Part shown: positions 6,416 to 9,138 of the stretch, in pieces
Position numbering within the stretch: the stretch's first letter is position 1
Layout of the letters: each line of letters opens with the position of its first letter
Assembly (NCBI GenBank): GCA_002304785.1
Contig: DBMG01000158.1
Coordinates: 5,390 to 14,527, forward strand
Direction of reading: 5' to 3'
Length of the DNA: 9,138 bases
Source: Candidatus Accumulibacter sp. UBA704
Lineage (GTDB): Bacteria > Pseudomonadota > Gammaproteobacteria > Burkholderiales > Rhodocyclaceae
The notes under the pieces: generated by a model
The model's database searches: none
What the model saw: the letters and a program-made list of their open reading frames with translations, nothing else
Told to the model about the DNA's origin: nothing
Program-made: the position numbers and the translations under genes

Positions 6416-6852
6416 TGCCGGTCGTAATGCTCCCGCTCGTAGTGACGATGGTCATGGCGCCAGTCTCCTCTCGCCGGGGAGACGGGAACATATACGACAG
6501 GTGCGCGGACAATGCGGACCGGAGGGGGCGCGTAATACACCGGGGTCGGTGCATAAACCGGCGCGGGAGCATAAACCGGCGCCGGGGCGTAGACCCGGAC
6601 CGGGGGAGGCGGCGCATAGCCGTAGGCCACGCGGCGGTGGCGATGGCCGTCGTCCGAAGCGATGACGACGCCTGCCGCGGCGCCGACGGCGCTGCCGATG
6701 ACAGCGCCATCGCGGCCGGCGACGTGGCTGCCGACAGCGGCTCCCAGCCCGCCGCCGACGATCGCTCCGAGAACCGCGTCGTTGGCCATGGCGGCGTTGG
6801 CGGATAGCAAACCGAGAGACAGGGACAGGATGATGCCAATGCGCGTTTTCAT
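6406..6852 (-). CDS. Secreted glycine-zipper protein with Tyr/Ala/Pro repeats and His-rich tail
   Basis: The 148-residue product begins with a signal peptide (MKTR, hydrophobic 5-18, probable cleavage after AMA at residue 23). Residues 28-64 form a glycine zipper with GAIVGGGLGAAVG and GAVIGSAVGAAAG, two hairpin-forming helices separated by the polar turn SHVAGRD. Such zippers occur in outer-membrane and periplasmic proteins of the YMGG/17-kDa antigen kind. Next come tandem VYAPAP-type hexapeptides (about 86-112) and a tail (129-148) very rich in His, Arg, Tyr and Asp. There is no lipobox Cys, so it is not an obvious lipoprotein. AAGGAG six bases before the ATG at 6852 fixes the start; longer in-frame starts would precede this strong signal sequence and are rejected. 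It stands alone, converges on the ParA gene and diverges from dnaE. Its function is unknown; an envelope-stress or surface role is a guess. Confidence 0.82.
   Translation of the reverse strand: MKTRIGIILSLSLGLLSANAAMANDAVLGAIVGGGLGAAVGSHVAGRDGAVIGSAVGAAAGVVIASDDGHRHRRVAYGYAPPPPVRVYAPAPVYAPAPVYAPTPVYYAPPPVRIVRAPVVYVPVSPARGDWRHDHRHYEREHYDRHWR
6551..6604 (-). repeat. 18-base tandem repeat encoding VYAPAP-type hexapeptides
   Basis: Three consecutive 18-base units (6551-6568, 6569-6586, 6587-6604) lie inside the glycine-zipper gene. The first two are nearly identical, differing in the last few bases, and the third is more diverged; a degenerate copy follows toward 6530. Each encodes six residues of the Tyr-Ala-Pro-x-Pro-Val kind. 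The unit length is a multiple of three, so copy-number change would keep the frame. Confidence 0.75.
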
Positions 6853-6858
6853 GGTGTG

Positions 6859-6864
6859 CTCCTT
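6859..6864 (-). promoter_or_regulatory. Ribosome-binding site of the glycine-zipper gene
   Basis: On the minus strand AAGGAG lies six bases before the ATG at 6852. It decides the start, since the same frame is open further upstream. Confidence 0.8.
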
Positions 6865-6878
6865 GTTTCGTGACGGTT

Positions 6879-6902
6879 CCAGCATAGCCATTTCGCTGCT
6901 GG
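6879..6902. promoter_or_regulatory. Dyad in the glycine-zipper/dnaE divergent region
   Basis: CCAGCA (6879-6884) and TGCTGG (6897-6902) form a six-base inverted repeat with a 12-base spacer. On the minus strand it overlaps TATGCT (6886-6881), a possible -10 for the glycine-zipper gene. It could be an operator, but a six-base dyad also arises by chance. The rest of the 145-base gap shows no clear -35 hexamer in either direction. Confidence 0.2.
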
Positions 6903-6997
6903 CAGGTGTGGCTCGGGCGTAAGGATCTGTAAAGGAATGTTTCCGGCGATCGGCGGCGTCTGTCCGTCCGAAACCCGGCTCGGAGTAAAATAACGCG

Positions 6998-9138
6998 ATG
7001 TCCGATCCCCGCTTCGTCCATCTCCGCCTGCATAGCGAATACTCCGTCACCGACGGCATCGTGCGTATCGACGACGCGGTGTCGCGCGCTGCCGCCTGCG
7101 GCATGCCGGCACTGGCGTTGACCGATCTCGCCAACCTCTTCGGCCTCGTCAAGTTCTACCTGGCGGCGCGCGGCACGGGGGTCAAGCCCGTGCTTGGCTG
7201 CGACATCCACCTGGCCAACGAATTGGATTCCGACCGGCCCTACCGCATGTTGCTGTTGTGCCGTTCGCGGCAGGGGTATCTGCAGCTGTGCGAGTTGCTC
7301 ACGCGCGCCTATCTGGCGCCGCGCGTGCGTGGGCGCGCCGAGATCACCCGCGCCATGTTGCGCGAGATCGGGGTGGACGGGCTGATCGCCCTGTCGGGCG
7401 CGTCCTTGGGCGATATCGGCGAGGCGCTGCAGCAGGGCAATGTCGAGCAGGCCGCGAGCCGCGCGGCGTACTGGGCCGAACTGTTTCCGCAAGCCTTCTA
7501 TCTTGAAGTGCAGCGTCCGCATCCGCGCGGACAGGCGCAGCAGGAATCGCTGGTGGCGGCGACTGCGCATCTGGCCGCGGAACTCGGATTGCCGCTGGTG
7601 GCCACGCATCCCATACAGTTTCTCGAGCGAGATGGCTTCAAGGCGCATGAGGCGCGCGTGTGCATTGCCGAAGGCTACATGCTGGGTGATACCCGGCGTC
7701 CCCGCTTGTACACCGAGGAGCAGTATTTCAAGTCGCCCGAGGAAATGGCCGATCTGTTCTCCGATCTGCCCGAGGCGCTGCAGAATTCGGTAGAGATCGC
7801 CAAGCGCTGCAACCTGCAGATCGGCTTGTACAAGAACTACCTGCCGAACTTTCCGACGCCGGAGGGGGTGACGCTCGACGACTTCCTGGTCATGGAAGCC
7901 GAGCGCGGCCTGGAGCAGCGCCTGAAGCAGCTCTATCCCGATCCCGCTGAACTGGAAAAGCAGCGCCCGACCTACGAAGCCCGTCTGAAGATCGAGACGC
8001 AGACCATCATCCAGATGGGATTCCCCGGCTACTTCCTGATCGTTGCGGACTTCATCAACTGGGGCAAGCACAATGGCGTGCCGGTCGGGCCGGGGCGGGG
8101 GTCGGGTGCGGGGTCGCTGGTGGCTTTCTCGCTAGGCATTACCGACCTCGATCCATTGCGTTACGCCCTGCTGTTCGAACGCTTCCTCAACCCGGAGCGG
8201 GTGTCGATGCCGGACTTCGACATCGACTTCTGCCAGGACAACCGCTGGCGAGTCATCGAATACGTGCGCGACAAATACGGCCATGACGCCGTGTCGCAGA
8301 TCGCCACTTTCGGCACCATGTCCTCCAAAGCGGTCATCCGCGATGTCGGTCGCGTGCTCGACATGCCGTACAACTTCTGCGACCAGCTCTCCAAGCTGAT
8401 TCCGGTCGAGCAGAACAAGCCGTTATCGCTGAAGAAGGCCATCGAGGCGGAGCCGCAACTGAAGCAGCGCATCGAGGAGGAAGAGGAGGTCAAGGAGCTG
8501 TTCGAGCTGGCCGGCCGGCTCGAAGATCTGACGCGCAACGTGGGCATGCACGCCGGCGGCGTGCTGATTGCGCCCGGCAAGCTGACGGACTTCTGTCCGC
8601 TGTACTCGGCCGATGCCGGTGGCTCGGTGGTCTCCCAGTACGACAAGGACGATGTGGAAAAGGTCGGGTTGGTCAAGTTCGACTTTCTCGGCCTGCGCAA
8701 CCTCACCATCATCAAGCTCGCCGTCGATTACGTCGAGAAACTCACCGGCGCGCGCCCGGACCTCGACGCGCTGACCTTCGATGATCCTCGTGCCTACCAG
8801 ATTCTCAAGGACGCCAATACCACGGCGATCTTTCAGGTGGAATCGGAGGGCATGAAGAAGCTGCTCAAGAAACTGGCACCCGACCGCTTCGAGGACATCA
8901 TCGCCGTTCTCGCGCTGTACCGCCCCGGTCCGCTCGGCTCGGGCATGGTCGATGACTTCATTCTGCGCAAGAAGGGTCAGCAGAAGATCGACTACTTCCA
9001 CGACGACCTGAAGGGGTGCTTGGAGCCGACTTACGGCGTGATCGTGTATCAGGAACAGGTGATGCAGATCTCGCAGATCATCGGCGGCTACACGCTTGGT
9101 GGCGCCGACATGCTGCGCCGCGCGATGGGCAAGAAGAA
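6998..9138 (+). CDS. dnaE: DNA polymerase III alpha subunit (partial, C-terminus outside window)
   Basis: DnaE is the catalytic subunit of the replicative polymerase. 713 complete codons are visible, without stop or frameshift, out of about 1,150-1,170 usual for the family. The N-terminal PHP domain starts FVHLRLHSEYSVTDG (6-20). The polymerase palm contains PVGPGRGSGAGSL (362-374) and PDFDIDF (405-411), where D406 and D408 correspond to the catalytic E. coli D401 and D403. KFDFLGLR (560-567) carries the third aspartate, D562. RPGPLGSGMVDDFI (642-655) and YGVIVYQEQVMQI (679-691) follow, and the window ends within GGADMLRRAMGKK. The pattern is DnaE1, not the DnaE2/ImuC type. GGAG lies about 12 bases before the ATG, a long spacing, and TAAAAT just upstream raises the possibility of a leaderless message. 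It diverges from the glycine-zipper gene. Confidence 0.97.
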   Translation, partial: MSDPRFVHLRLHSEYSVTDGIVRIDDAVSRAAACGMPALALTDLANLFGLVKFYLAARGTGVKPVLGCDIHLANELDSDRPYRMLLLCRSRQGYLQLCELLTRAYLAPRVRGRAEITRAMLREIGVDGLIALSGASLGDIGEALQQGNVEQAASRAAYWAELFPQAFYLEVQRPHPRGQAQQESLVAATAHLAAELGLPLVATHPIQFLERDGFKAHEARVCIAEGYMLGDTRRPRLYTEEQYFKSPEEMADLFSDLPEALQNSVEIAKRCNLQIGLYKNYLPNFPTPEGVTLDDFLVMEAERGLEQRLKQLYPDPAELEKQRPTYEARLKIETQTIIQMGFPGYFLIVADFINWGKHNGVPVGPGRGSGAGSLVAFSLGITDLDPLRYALLFERFLNPERVSMPDFDIDFCQDNRWRVIEYVRDKYGHDAVSQIATFGTMSSKAVIRDVGRVLDMPYNFCDQLSKLIPVEQNKPLSLKKAIEAEPQLKQRIEEEEEVKELFELAGRLEDLTRNVGMHAGGVLIAPGKLTDFCPLYSADAGGSVVSQYDKDDVEKVGLVKFDFLGLRNLTIIKLAVDYVEKLTGARPDLDALTFDDPRAYQILKDANTTAIFQVESEGMKKLLKKLAPDRFEDIIAVLALYRPGPLGSGMVDDFILRKKGQQKIDYFHDDLKGCLEPTYGVIVYQEQVMQISQIIGGYTLGGADMLRRAMGKK

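Noticed and set aside
6934..6944. GGAA-TGT-TTCC palindrome upstream of dnaE
   Set aside because: A four-base arm is too short to distinguish from chance, and no second copy is seen in the window.
6853..7152. A longer start for the glycine-zipper protein at 7152
   Set aside because: It would overlap dnaE and place a clear signal peptide in mid-protein. AAGGAG before 6852 decides the start.
6452..8071. A 539-codon minus-strand open frame opposite dnaE and overlapping the glycine-zipper gene in another frame
   Set aside because: It lies antisense to strongly conserved dnaE codons and reads like high-GC low-complexity translation (Arg, Gln, His rich) with no recognisable domain. Long antisense frames are expected at this base composition.

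Overview
The window looks like ordinary chromosomal core DNA of a Gram-negative bacterium, most likely a betaproteobacterium (Rhodocyclales or a neighbouring order). The grounds are high G+C, codons ending mostly in G or C, lipopolysaccharide genes in the order kdsD-kdsC-lptC-lptA, and a proteobacterial-type DNA polymerase III alpha subunit. This placement comes from recalled family resemblance, not a database search. I saw no insertion sequence, integrase, tRNA, rRNA or CRISPR array.

Layout: bases 1-2602 hold a minus-strand operon read right to left: kdsD (arabinose-5-phosphate isomerase), kdsC (Kdo-8-phosphate phosphatase), lptC and the start of lptA, which leaves the window at its left edge. 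All three junctions overlap by 1 to 4 bases. The operon makes Kdo, the sugar that joins lipid A to the rest of LPS, and builds the periplasmic bridge that carries LPS to the outer membrane. Divergent from it, across a short promoter region, is a plus-strand CPA2 cation:proton antiporter with a fused cytoplasmic RCK module (2690-4657). A zeta-crystallin-type NADPH:quinone oxidoreductase follows (4748-5719), then, 41 bases on, a small orphan ParA/MinD-type ATPase (5761-6384) with no ParB beside it.

Converging on the ParA gene is a minus-strand gene for a secreted protein with a glycine zipper, a Tyr/Ala/Pro repeat encoded by 18-base tandem repeats, and a His-rich tail (6406-6852). A 145-base divergent intergenic region separates it from dnaE, which starts at 6998 and runs off the right edge with 713 complete codons and no internal stop.

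The left half is a coherent envelope-biogenesis operon, and the antiporter may contribute to ion or electrophile homeostasis beside it. The items least explained by known biology are the orphan ParA ATPase and the glycine-zipper/repeat/His-tail protein. I found no convincing evidence of a wholly new multi-gene system.
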